Source: Oceanihabitans sp. 2_MG-2023
GTDB lineage: Bacteria > Bacteroidota > Bacteroidia > Flavobacteriales > Flavobacteriaceae
Reading direction: 5' to 3'
Length of the DNA stretch: 64,000 nt
Assembly (NCBI RefSeq): GCF_030547245.1
Contig: NZ_JAUOQT010000004.1
Location: 412,128-476,127 of the forward strand
Shown: positions 50,988 through 59,173 of the stretch, in pieces
Layout: each line of letters opens with the position of its first letter
Position numbering within the stretch: position 1 is the stretch's first letter
Made by a program: the position numbers and the translations under genes
Notes under the pieces: model-generated
What the model was told of the DNA's origin: nothing
The model's input: only the letters and a program-made list of their open reading frames with translations
Database searches by the model: none

Positions 50988-52820
50988 ATGGCTGAAAAAG
51001 CAAAACAAGCGGAAGTTGAAGCAACGGAAGCAGTAGTAAAAGAAACTCCTCAAGTTTCTGAAGCACAAGCAAACCCAGAAAAATTCTTAGCAGATTTTAA
51101 TTGGCACAATTACCAAGAAGGTATTGATGAGGTTGAAGATTCTCAATTAAAAGAATTTGAAAAATTAGTATCCGAAAATTTCGTAGATACTTTAGATGAT
51201 GAAGTAGTAGAAGGTGAAGTAATTCACATTTCAGATCGTGATGCAATTATTGACATCAACGCAAAATCTGAAGGTGTAATTTCATTAAACGAATTTCGTT
51301 ACAATCCAGGTTTAAAAGTAGGAGATAAAGTAGAAGTATTAATTGATGTTCGTGAAGACGCAACTGGTCAATTAGTATTATCGCACAGAAAAGCTCGTGT
51401 AATTAAAGCTTGGGATAGAGTAAACAATGCACATGACACTGGTGAAATAGTAAACGGTTTTGTAAAATGCAGAACTAAAGGTGGAATGATTGTAGATGTA
51501 TTTGGTATTGAAGCATTCTTACCAGGTTCTCAAATTGACGTGAAGCCAATTAGAGATTACGATCAGTATGTAAATAAAACTATGGAATTTAAAGTGGTGA
51601 AAATTAATCACGAATTTAAAAACGTAGTAGTATCTCATAAAGCTTTAATTGAAGCGGATATTGAAGTACAAAAGAAAGAAATTATTGGTCAATTAGAAAA
51701 AGGTCAAGTACTAGAAGGTGTTGTTAAAAACATTACTTCTTATGGTGTATTTATTGATCTTGGAGGAGTTGATGGATTAGTTCATATTACAGATCTTTCT
51801 TGGTCTAGAATCAATCATCCAAATGAGATTGTTGAGTTAGATCAAAAATTAAATGTTGTAATCCTTGATTTTGATGAAAACAAATCAAGAATTCAATTAG
51901 GTCTTAAACAATTATCTAAACATCCTTGGGATGCTTTAGGAGAAGAAGTAAAAGTAGGTGATAAAGTAAAAGGTAAAGTTGTAGTTATTGCAGATTACGG
52001 TGCTTTTGTTGAAGTTGCTGAAGGTGTTGAAGGATTAGTTCACGTAAGTGAAATGTCTTGGTCTACACATTTACGTTCTGCTCAAGATTTCGTATCTGTT
52101 GGAGATGTTGTTGAAGCGCAAATCTTAACTTTAGATAGAGAAGATAGAAAAATGTCTCTTGGTATCAAGCAATTAGCTCCAGATCCATGGACAGACATTA
52201 CAACTAAATATCCTGTAGGTTCTAAACACTCAGGAACAGTTCGTAACTTTACAAACTTTGGTGTTTTTGTAGAATTAGAAGAAGGTATTGATGGATTAAT
52301 TTACATCTCAGATTTATCTTGGACTAAGAAAATCAAACATCCATCGGAGTTTTGTGCAGTTGGAGATAAATTAGATGTAGTTGTACTTGAGTTAGATGTT
52401 GAAGGACGTAAATTATCTTTAGGTCATAAACAAACAACAGAAAACCCTTGGGATAAATACGAAACTGAATTCGCTTTAGGTACTACACATACTGCAGAAA
52501 TTGCAGAAGTTGTAGACAAAGGAGCAACTATCGAATTTAATGAAGATATCGTTGCCTTTGTACCTTCTCGTCACCTTGAAAAAGAAGATGGTAAGAAACT
52601 TAAAAAAGGAGATTCAGCAGAATTCAAGATTATCGAATTTAATAAAGAATTTAAAAGAGTAGTTGCTTCGCATACTGCTATCTTTAGAGAAGAAGAAATC
52701 AAGAATGTAAAAGAAGCTGTTAAAAAAGCAGCAAGTCAAGCAGCTGAAGCAAAACCTACTTTAGGAGATGCTAATGAAGCTTTACAAGCACTTAAAGATA
52801 AATTAGACGGAAAAGCATAG
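50988..52820 (+). CDS. rpsA: 30S ribosomal protein S1
   Basis: A 610-residue protein with six S1 (OB-fold) repeats, for example VVEGEVIHISDRDAIIDI, GQVLEGVVKNITSYGVFID, KVKGKVVVIADYGAFVEV and GSKHSGTVRNFTNFGVFVEL. S1 unfolds mRNA for translation initiation; in Bacteroidota, which rarely use Shine-Dalgarno pairing, it is especially important. Repeats 3-5 share a HxxxLSWS-type ending (LVHITDLSWSRIN). N-terminal ~45 residues are Ala/Glu-rich. It ends with a strong terminator. It has its own promoter and a long leader. Confidence 0.96.
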   Translation: MAEKAKQAEVEATEAVVKETPQVSEAQANPEKFLADFNWHNYQEGIDEVEDSQLKEFEKLVSENFVDTLDDEVVEGEVIHISDRDAIIDINAKSEGVISLNEFRYNPGLKVGDKVEVLIDVREDATGQLVLSHRKARVIKAWDRVNNAHDTGEIVNGFVKCRTKGGMIVDVFGIEAFLPGSQIDVKPIRDYDQYVNKTMEFKVVKINHEFKNVVVSHKALIEADIEVQKKEIIGQLEKGQVLEGVVKNITSYGVFIDLGGVDGLVHITDLSWSRINHPNEIVELDQKLNVVILDFDENKSRIQLGLKQLSKHPWDALGEEVKVGDKVKGKVVVIADYGAFVEVAEGVEGLVHVSEMSWSTHLRSAQDFVSVGDVVEAQILTLDREDRKMSLGIKQLAPDPWTDITTKYPVGSKHSGTVRNFTNFGVFVELEEGIDGLIYISDLSWTKKIKHPSEFCAVGDKLDVVVLELDVEGRKLSLGHKQTTENPWDKYETEFALGTTHTAEIAEVVDKGATIEFNEDIVAFVPSRHLEKEDGKKLKKGDSAEFKIIEFNKEFKRVVASHTAIFREEEIKNVKEAVKKAASQAAEAKPTLGDANEALQALKDKLDGKA

Positions 52821-52849
52821 TCTTTCCTGAAATTTTTTATAAATAAAAG

Positions 52850-52875
52850 CCTCTCCTTTTGGAGAGGTTTTTTTT
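52850..52875 (+). terminator. Terminator of rpsA
   Basis: CCTCTCC (52850-52856), loop TTTT, GGAGAGG (52861-52867), then a run of eight T. Confidence 0.93.
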
Positions 52876-52903
52876 ATACCTTTATCCATATAACTAAATG
52901 ATT

Positions 52904-54031
52904 ATGAAATATAAAGTACTTCTTTTTTTTGCCTTCTTTTACAGTTTAATTATACATGCGCAAACCGTTGCTTATGATGCCACTTTTATTAATTTTGATA
53001 ATACAGATTGTATAGATTTGTTTATACTTAATACTACAGTAAAAGGACATCAAGTAGATGTAGAAGTTTCCTATCATAATTCTTTAGTAGATGCGCAAAA
53101 TAACATAAATCCATTAACTCGTTTTTATACGTACACTTCCAATAATGAAACGGTATACGCAAGAGTAAGTAACACAGTAAACGCAACGTATGCAACTTCG
53201 CAAATTACTATTGCTTTAAATGTATTTACTTGTTGCCCACCACCTCCAAATGGCCAATATCAATTCGATTTTTGTGATGTAGATAATGACGGAGTAGAAA
53301 CAGCATATTTAAATAATTTATACCAAACAGAAGGGAGAATCTATAATACACTGCTTTGTGGTTTGTACGATAATGAATTAACAGTTACATACCACTTGTC
53401 TTACCAAGATGCTGTAGATGATTTAAATCCTATTAATCCGGTTTTTACATTTAGTACAGATACTTACATATATAGCAAAGTAAAAAACACAGTAAATACA
53501 GAAGTTAATATCTTCGATTATATTTTAAATATTACTACTTGTACTCCTGTAGATGATGATGCAGATGGAATTGATAATGTTAGAGAAGATGCAAACAGAA
53601 ATGGAAATATTAATGATGACGATACCGATAACGATGGTTTAAAAAACTTCGAAGATGATGATGATGATGGCGATGGTGTTTTAACCATAAATGAAGATTA
53701 TAATAATAATGGTTCTCCTTTAGATGATGATACTAATAGTAATGAAATACCAGATTATTTAGAGTCTAATGTTACTTTATCTACTGTTACTTTTAATGAA
53801 GTTAAAATTAAAATATATCCCAATCCAGTTACTGACTATTTAAAAATAGAATCTAATCCTTTAAAGGAAGCATCGGTTGCAATATTTGATTTAAACGGAA
53901 GAAAAATTTTAAACCATACATATTCTGTAAATTACAATGCTATTAATGTTACCAAATTACATACGGGAGTCTATTTTATAAGTATAAAAGTGAATGGCGT
54001 ACAAACCACTAAAAAGTTTATCAAAAAATAA
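52904..54031 (+). CDS. T9SS type A cargo protein with calcium-binding repeats
   Basis: A 375-residue secreted protein (start ATG 52904; an in-frame ATG at 52898 adds two residues). Signal peptide ends IIHAQ. Two beta-rich segments share the phrase NPITRFYTYTSNN / NPVFTFSTDTYIYSK. At about residues 228-285 is an acidic thrombospondin type 3-like run (VDDDADGIDNV, DDDTDNDGLKNFEDDDDD). The last ~75 residues are a T9SS type A sorting domain (IKIYPNPVTDYLKIE, VAIFDLNGRKI, LHTGVYFISIKVNG, KKFIKK). It lies alone between two terminators. Substrate or role is unknown. Confidence 0.9.
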   Translation: MKYKVLLFFAFFYSLIIHAQTVAYDATFINFDNTDCIDLFILNTTVKGHQVDVEVSYHNSLVDAQNNINPLTRFYTYTSNNETVYARVSNTVNATYATSQITIALNVFTCCPPPPNGQYQFDFCDVDNDGVETAYLNNLYQTEGRIYNTLLCGLYDNELTVTYHLSYQDAVDDLNPINPVFTFSTDTYIYSKVKNTVNTEVNIFDYILNITTCTPVDDDADGIDNVREDANRNGNINDDDTDNDGLKNFEDDDDDGDGVLTINEDYNNNGSPLDDDTNSNEIPDYLESNVTLSTVTFNEVKIKIYPNPVTDYLKIESNPLKEASVAIFDLNGRKILNHTYSVNYNAINVTKLHTGVYFISIKVNGVQTTKKFIKK

Positions 54032-54048
54032 AGGTTAATAATTTAATT

Positions 54049-54080
54049 AAAAAAGCCTCTTAGAAATATGAGGCTTTTTT
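54049..54080 (+). terminator. Terminator of the T9SS cargo gene
   Basis: AAAAAAGCCTC (54049-54059) pairs with GAGGCTTTTTT (54070-54080) around a 10-base loop. Confidence 0.9.
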
Positions 54081-54153
54081 AATACATATAATTAGTCTTT
54101 CAACTTCTAAAATTTTACCGTAACTTTGTTTACCAAATACGTTTGGATATTCT

Positions 54154-54693
54154 ATGAGTCAAAAAGTGTTACTTAACGAAAAAGAGGTAAACATCATTCT
54201 TCATCGATTGGCTTGTCAACTTATTGAAAATCATAAAGACTTTTCTAATACTGTTTTAATAGGTATTCAACCTAGAGGTAAGTATTTAGCAAATAGACTA
54301 ATTACCTTACTAAAAGAGGATTATAAAATTAAAAACTTACAATCTGGGCAGTTAGATATCACTTTTTATAGAGATGATTTTAGACGAAGTGATAAACCTT
54401 TAGAAGCTAACGCTACAGAGATGGACTGTGTAGTTGAAGATAAAAAAGTAGTTTTTATTGATGATGTATTATTTACAGGTCGAAGCATCCGTTCTGCTTT
54501 AACAGCAATTCAATCTTTTGGTAGACCAACAGAAATAGAACTATTAACACTAATTGATAGGCGTTTTAGTAGACATTTACCCATTCAACCAGATTATAGA
54601 GGCAGACAAGTAGATGCTATAAATAACGAAAAAGTGAAAGTAAATTGGGTAGAAAATGAAGGTGAAGATGCCGTGTATTTAATTAGTAATTAG
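54154..54693 (+). CDS. pyrR: Bifunctional pyr operon regulator / uracil phosphoribosyltransferase PyrR
   Basis: A 179-residue type I phosphoribosyltransferase of the PyrR family. The PRPP-binding motif is VVFIDDVLFTGRSIRSAL (residues ~96-113), preceded by IGIQPRGKYLANRL near residue 37. In Firmicutes PyrR binds pyr mRNA and mediates attenuation, and it also has UPRTase activity. The leader here (54081-54153) is short and shows no attenuator, so an RNA-binding role is uncertain. A -7 box TAACTTTG is at 54121-54128. pyrB follows 61 bp later and is presumably co-transcribed. Confidence 0.93.
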   Translation: MSQKVLLNEKEVNIILHRLACQLIENHKDFSNTVLIGIQPRGKYLANRLITLLKEDYKIKNLQSGQLDITFYRDDFRRSDKPLEANATEMDCVVEDKKVVFIDDVLFTGRSIRSALTAIQSFGRPTEIELLTLIDRRFSRHLPIQPDYRGRQVDAINNEKVKVNWVENEGEDAVYLISN

Positions 54694-54754
54694 AATTTAA
54701 ATTAAAATATTAGTACGCTAAATACTGCTACTAAAGAGAGAAAAATACAACAAT

Positions 54755-55684
54755 ATGAGCGAGTTAAGTGTAAATCACTTATTAGGTATTAAATATCTTA
54801 ACAAACAAGATATAGAACTCATTTTTAAAACTGCAGATCATTTTAAAGAAGTGATAAACAGACCAATTAAAAAAGTGCCTTCTCTTCGTGATATTACTAT
54901 AGCTAATTTATTTTTTGAAAATTCTACACGTACCAAATTATCTTTCGAACTAGCAGAAAAAAGACTCTCTGCAGATGTTATTAATTTTTCTGCAGCACAA
55001 TCCTCAGTTAAAAAAGGAGAAACATTAATAGATACAGTAAACAACATCCTTTCTATGAAAGTAGATATGGTAGTTATGCGTCATCCTAATCCTGGAGCTG
55101 GAGTATTTTTATCTAAACATGTAAATGCAAGTATTATAAATGCAGGAGATGGTGCGCATGAACATCCAACACAAGCACTATTAGATTCATACTCTATAAG
55201 AGAAAAATTTGGAGAAGTAAAAGGTAAAAATGTAGTTATAGTTGGTGATATTTTGCATAGTAGAGTGGCATTATCCAATATTTTTGCATTGCAATTACAA
55301 GGTGCAAATGTGATGGTTTGTGGGCCAAAAACATTGATACCAAAGTACATACATAAGCTTGGTGTAAAAGTAGAAACAGATTTAATAAAAGCTTTAAATT
55401 GGTGTGATGTAGCAAATATGTTACGCGTACAAAATGAAAGAATGGATATTAGCTACTTTCCTACAACTAGAGAGTATGCACAACAGTTTGGAGTAGATAA
55501 AAATATATTAGATGCTTTAGATAAAGAAATAACCATTATGCATCCTGGACCAATAAATAGAGGAGTAGAAATTACTAGTGATGTTGCAGATTCTAAACAA
55601 GCCATTATTTTAGATCAAGTACAAAATGGTGTAGCTATTAGGATGGCAGTAATTTATTTATTAGCTTCTAAAATAAAACAGTAA
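54755..55684 (+). CDS. pyrB: Aspartate carbamoyltransferase catalytic subunit
   Basis: A 309-residue enzyme of the pyrimidine pathway that joins carbamoyl phosphate and aspartate. The carbamoyl-phosphate loop is FFENSTRTKLSFEL (residues ~52-66) and the aspartate site includes GDGAHEHPTQALLDSYSI. Also visible is MHPGPINRGVEI near residue 265. The length fits the catalytic chain. The regulatory gene pyrI is not adjacent. It lies between pyrR (61 bp) and the STAS-like gene (3 bp), suggesting one transcript. Confidence 0.95.
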   Translation: MSELSVNHLLGIKYLNKQDIELIFKTADHFKEVINRPIKKVPSLRDITIANLFFENSTRTKLSFELAEKRLSADVINFSAAQSSVKKGETLIDTVNNILSMKVDMVVMRHPNPGAGVFLSKHVNASIINAGDGAHEHPTQALLDSYSIREKFGEVKGKNVVIVGDILHSRVALSNIFALQLQGANVMVCGPKTLIPKYIHKLGVKVETDLIKALNWCDVANMLRVQNERMDISYFPTTREYAQQFGVDKNILDALDKEITIMHPGPINRGVEITSDVADSKQAIILDQVQNGVAIRMAVIYLLASKIKQ

Positions 55685-55687
55685 ATT

Positions 55688-56020
55688 ATGATTTTTGATA
55701 AAGAAGAAAACATAACGATTATAACCCAAGAAAAAGCTTCAATAATTGAGTTAGTCAAAAAGCTAAATGTGTTATATGAAAGATTTAAAAACGATAATAT
55801 AATTGTAAATTTAACGAGTATAAACCCAATTACATTAGAAAATATTGTTGAGTTTTTACAAATATCAAATACACATAGAAAAGAAAAAAAATCTTTTGTC
55901 ATTGTAACAGATAAAATAAACCTTAACGAAACTCCAGACGAAATAATTGTAGTGCCAACATTACAAGAAGCGCATGATATTATAGAAATGGAAGAAATGG
56001 AACGCGATTTAGGTTTCTAA
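55688..56020 (+). CDS. STAS-like protein preceding RNase Z
   Basis: A 110-residue soluble protein with alternating strand-helix pattern of the STAS fold: ITIITQEKASIIELVKKLN, KNDNIIVNLTSI, a helix ITLENIVEFLQIS and a strand KKSFVIVTDK, ending in a helical acidic tail (EAHDIIEMEEMERDLGF). STAS proteins often act as anti-sigma-factor antagonists or in nucleotide binding. The usual phospho-acceptor Ser position cannot be identified with confidence. It starts 3 bp after pyrB and is followed by rnz after 57 bp. The family is found next to rnz in other flavobacteria (from memory). Confidence 0.6.
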   Translation: MIFDKEENITIITQEKASIIELVKKLNVLYERFKNDNIIVNLTSINPITLENIVEFLQISNTHRKEKKSFVIVTDKINLNETPDEIIVVPTLQEAHDIIEMEEMERDLGF

Positions 56021-56077
56021 TTTTTTTGTTGATTCTAGTTTAAAAGAATTAACAAAAAATAAAGCATCACTTTTTTA

Positions 56078-56983
56078 ATGAAACTACGCATTTTAGGCTG
56101 TTATAGTGCAACTCCAAGGGTAAACACCAATCCTACAGCTCAAGTACTAGAAATTAATAACCATATGTTTTTAATAGACTGTGGCGAAGGAACTCAAGTA
56201 CAATTGCGTAAACATAAAGTAAAGTTTAATAGAATTAAACATATCTTTATTTCGCACTTACATGGTGATCATTTCTTTGGTTTAGTAGGGCTTATTTCTA
56301 CTTTTAGATTACTTACTCGCGAAACAGAATTACATATTTATGCTCCAAAAGGCTTAAAAGAAATTATTACGCTTCAAATGAAAATCGCTAAATCATGGAC
56401 TAATTTTCCGTTAATTTTTCATGAACTAAATGGAACAACTTCTGAAATTATTTTTGAAGATGATCTTGTAGAAGTACATACTATTCCACTAGATCATAGA
56501 ATATATACTAACGGTTTTTTATTTAAAGAAAAAGAAGGGGAGCGTAAACTGGATATAAGTAAAGTCGAAGAGGCCAATATTAACGTTGCCTATTATAGAA
56601 AATTAAAAAAGGGTTTTGATGTAGAAAATGAAGATGGCATTTTAATAGATAACACTAAAGTTACTAAGCCAGCTAATAAACCTAAAACTTATGCTTTTTG
56701 TAGCGATACCGCATATTCTGAAGCTATAATTCCTATAATTAAAGAGGTAGATGTCTTGTATCACGAATCTACTTTTTTAGAAAAAAATGAAAGCCTTGCC
56801 GCACCAACAAAACATAGCACAGCTAAACAAGCAGCATCTATTGCGAATAAAGCCAATGTAGGCACTTTAATTCTTGGCCATTATTCTACTAGATACGATG
56901 ACATTCAGGATTTTAAAACAGAAGCAAATGCTATTTTTGAAAATGTAGAATTAGCAGAAGATGGAAAACTTTTTGAGTTTTAA
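56078..56983 (+). CDS. rnz: Ribonuclease Z
   Basis: A 301-residue metallo-beta-lactamase-fold enzyme that removes the 3' trailer of pre-tRNAs. The zinc motif is ISHLHGDHFFGLVGLI (residues ~60-75). Other ligands are in CSDTAYSEAI and LYHESTFLEK and near the C-terminus in TLILGHYSTRYD. Length is normal for bacterial RNase Z. Its last 4 bp overlap the convergent hypothetical gene. The STAS-like gene upstream is close enough to be in one transcript. Confidence 0.95.
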   Translation: MKLRILGCYSATPRVNTNPTAQVLEINNHMFLIDCGEGTQVQLRKHKVKFNRIKHIFISHLHGDHFFGLVGLISTFRLLTRETELHIYAPKGLKEIITLQMKIAKSWTNFPLIFHELNGTTSEIIFEDDLVEVHTIPLDHRIYTNGFLFKEKEGERKLDISKVEEANINVAYYRKLKKGFDVENEDGILIDNTKVTKPANKPKTYAFCSDTAYSEAIIPIIKEVDVLYHESTFLEKNESLAAPTKHSTAKQAASIANKANVGTLILGHYSTRYDDIQDFKTEANAIFENVELAEDGKLFEF

Positions 56984-57402
56984 TTGCTCTCTTTTAGTTC
57001 TTCTAAATTTAAAACCCAAGAAACTGCTTCTTCAATAGAATCGGAACGTTTTATACTTTTTTTAGAAAATTGTTTTTCTAATGTAGCATTAATATAATTA
57101 ATATCCGAATAATACACAGATACACTAGCAATTAAGAAATCATATTCTTTGTAAAATTTACCCCAAAGATTGGGATCATAAGAATAGGAATTTACTTTAT
57201 TAGAAATATATCCAATTTTGCAATCTAATCCATAATGATTTTGGATAAGTTTAATTATTTGTTGAATTTTTTTCCAACATAAATGTATGCCATAGTTCAT
57301 TTCAGAAATCATGAAACTATCAAAAAAATAAAAAACACCAAAATCAAGTGTTTCTTTTGTATATGTATATTGTTTGCTTAATGAAGAATCTTCAAATCTC
57401 AT
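56980..57402 (-). CDS. Hypothetical STAS/SpoIIAA-like protein
   Basis: A 140-residue soluble protein. Its pattern is strand, helix, strand, helix: FGVFYFFDSFMISEMN, WKKIQQIIKLIQNHYG, KIGYISNKVNSYSYDP (a conserved-looking ISNxVNSYSxxP segment), FLIASVSVYYSDIN, then a helical end with SIEEAVSWVLNLEE. The same motif ISNKVNSYSxxP occurs in a SpoIIAA-like family of Bacteroidota that I recall, so it is a possible second STAS-like protein next to rnz. The stop overlaps rnz by 4 bp. The identification is tentative. Confidence 0.5.
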   Translation of the reverse strand: MRFEDSSLSKQYTYTKETLDFGVFYFFDSFMISEMNYGIHLCWKKIQQIIKLIQNHYGLDCKIGYISNKVNSYSYDPNLWGKFYKEYDFLIASVSVYYSDINYINATLEKQFSKKSIKRSDSIEEAVSWVLNLEELKESN

Positions 57403-57530
57403 TTTAAGAATTTAGGGTTGACGAATTTACATAATTTAATTATAAAATCAATTTTTTATATTTTATTAAATCTTTAATAAAGTTGGATGAAGCGATTCTA
57501 AAATATTTAAAAAACGTGTAAATTGCAGTT

Positions 57531-58178
57531 ATGGAAAAAGACCTAGGAAATTACAGAAAATCTTACGAAAAAGGAGTACTACTACTAATAGATACTCCAG
57601 AAAATCCAATGGAGTTATTTCAAAAATGGTTTCATGAAGTCGATAAACATTTTCCTGAAGATGAAACCAACGCGATGACTTTATCTACAATTGGTATAGA
57701 TGGTTATCCCAAAAGTAGAGTAGTGCTATTAAAAAAATATACGTACGAAGGTTTTATTTTTTACACCAATTACAATAGTGAAAAGGGAAAAGCAATTGCT
57801 AATAACCCAAATGTTTGTATTTCATTTTTTTGGCAAGCCGCAGAAAGACAGATAATTATTAAAGGAAAAGTTGAAAAAATTGCAGCTAATTTAAGTGATG
57901 GTTATTTTGAATCTAGACCTAGAGGAAGTCAACTAGGAGCCTTAGTTTCCAACCAAAGTGAGGTAATAACCGATAGGAATATTTTAGAACAAAAATTAAA
58001 TAAGTTAGAAGTAGATTTTGAAGGTAAAGAAATAACACGTCCCAATTTTTGGGGAGGATATATTATTAAACCAATTGAAATAGAATTTTGGCAAGGCAGA
58101 GCAAATAGATTACATGATAGAATACGATATGTTTTAGATAAAGAATATTTTTGGGTTAAAAATAGATTATCTCCATAA
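57531..58178 (+). CDS. pdxH: Pyridoxamine 5'-phosphate oxidase
   Basis: A 215-residue FMN flavoprotein that makes pyridoxal 5'-phosphate. Motifs: AMTLSTIGIDGYPKSRVVLL (residues ~45-65), FIFYTNYNSEKGKAIANNP, ISFFWQAAERQIIIKG, and a C-terminal FWQGRANRLHDRIRY with the PLP-contact Arg/His. The size is normal. The stop is immediately followed by a large nested inverted repeat (58177-58273). The 128 bp upstream contains no clear promoter. Confidence 0.94.
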   Translation: MEKDLGNYRKSYEKGVLLLIDTPENPMELFQKWFHEVDKHFPEDETNAMTLSTIGIDGYPKSRVVLLKKYTYEGFIFYTNYNSEKGKAIANNPNVCISFFWQAAERQIIIKGKVEKIAANLSDGYFESRPRGSQLGALVSNQSEVITDRNILEQKLNKLEVDFEGKEITRPNFWGGYIIKPIEIEFWQGRANRLHDRIRYVLDKEYFWVKNRLSP

Positions 58179-58273
58179 AAAATCGATAAAAAACATATTT
58201 TTATGTGATTTAATTACATTTCGTCGATTATGTGTATTAAAAATCGATGAAATGCATGTGTTTTATCGATTTT
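58177..58273. repeat. Large nested inverted repeat downstream of pdxH
   Basis: Outer arms 58179-58196 and 58256-58273 (AAAATCGATAAA-type) match at 17 of 18 positions as an inverted repeat. Inner arms CATTTCGTCGAT (58217-58228) and ATCGATGAAATG (58243-58254) match at 11 of 12. The inner loop is 14 bp. The left bulge is 20 bp and the right is 1 bp. The element starts within the pdxH stop codon and lies upstream of the CAP-domain gene. It could be a terminator-like fold, a cruciform or a mobile-repeat remnant. Confidence 0.65.
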
Positions 58274-58343
58274 AACATTTTGTTAACATTTTTTTTAGAC
58301 TTGGTTTGTATATTTATAATCCCAAATCTAAAGAAACCTAACC

Positions 58344-58838
58344 ATGAAAAAACCTACTCTATGGCTTATGGCATTAATTATTTTGTTTACCACTTTTTCG
58401 TGTTCAACAGAAAATAATGATCATGAAGTAAATGATGTAAATAGCGAATATGTTGTTCCCGCAACCAAAGTTATTGAAATTGAAATTCTAGAACTTATTA
58501 ATGATTATAGAATAGAGCAAGGCCTAAGTGTTCTCGAAGGATTAGACTTAATTAAATCTCAAGCCTATGTTCATACAGATTATATGGTAGAAACTAGCAA
58601 TATTTCTCATGATAACTTTTCGCAAAGAAGTGCATTTTTAAGAGAATATGCTGGTGCAAATAGAGTTTCAGAAAATGTAGCTTATGGTTATAGTAGTCCT
58701 GCTTCTGTGGTGAACGCTTGGATTAATAGTGAAAGCCATAGAGGAGCTATAGAAGGAGATTATACACATTTTGATATATCTGCAGAACAAGATGAAAATG
58801 GGTATTGGTATTTTACTAATATATTTGTAAAAAAATAA
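58344..58838 (+). CDS. CAP-domain lipoprotein
   Basis: A 164-residue exported lipoprotein: MKKPTLWLMALIILFTTFSC has a lipobox. The rest is a CAP/SCP domain: EIEILELINDYRIEQGLSVLE, a SQAYVHTDYMVETSNISHDNF segment with the conserved His pair, VSENVAYGYSSPASVVNAWI and SHRGAIEG, ending in YWYFTNIFVKK. Bacterial CAP proteins have varied functions in the envelope. It stands alone; a terminator follows. Confidence 0.9.
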   Translation: MKKPTLWLMALIILFTTFSCSTENNDHEVNDVNSEYVVPATKVIEIEILELINDYRIEQGLSVLEGLDLIKSQAYVHTDYMVETSNISHDNFSQRSAFLREYAGANRVSENVAYGYSSPASVVNAWINSESHRGAIEGDYTHFDISAEQDENGYWYFTNIFVKK

Positions 58839-58864
58839 ACTTTACTTTTTTAATATAGATTAAT

Positions 58865-58890
58865 ACCACTCTATTTAAGAGTGGTTTTTT
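58865..58890 (+). terminator. Terminator of the CAP-domain gene
   Basis: ACCACTC (58865-58871) pairs with GAGTGGT (58879-58885) around a 7-base loop and is followed by a T-run. Confidence 0.88.
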
Positions 58891-59082
58891 GTTTTATCTA
58901 TACAAGTACATTTGTATTTAATGCTAGTTTTTTATTATTGATTGTAATCTTTGCTCTGTTTAGATAAAGGTTATATTAAAGTTTAAATTGATTATTGTCC
59001 TTTTAATATAAATCGAATCTAACCTAATTAGGAGCGATGTAATAGATTATCGTTTCTATTTAATGAGATTGTCAAATAAATG
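58891..59082. other. Gene-free stretch between two related terminators
   Basis: About 190 bp without a protein reading frame of more than a few codons and no recognised RNA. It is AT-rich and bounded by two terminators with nearly the same stem. A small RNA transcribed on the plus strand is possible but no convincing promoter was found. Nothing else is seen here. Confidence 0.4.
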
Positions 59083-59112
59083 AAAAGCCACTCTTTTAGA
59101 GTGGCTTTTTTT
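59083..59112. terminator. Second terminator with a matching stem
   Basis: AAAAGCCACTCT (59083-59094) pairs with AGAGTGGCTTTT around a TTT loop, with seven T at the right. The stem core CCACTC/GAGTGG is the same as in the terminator at 58865-58890. On the minus strand only four T follow, so it serves the plus strand better than the OmpA gene that ends at 59174. Confidence 0.82.
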
Positions 59113-59173
59113 AGTATATGATGTTGTTAGGACCATTTTATAAAAAAATATAAAATAACACCTTATACTATAT

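Noticed and set aside
54081..54153. PyrR-type attenuator ahead of pyrR-pyrB
   Set aside because: The leader is only about 70 bp and contains neither a PyrR binding loop nor a terminator/antiterminator pair.
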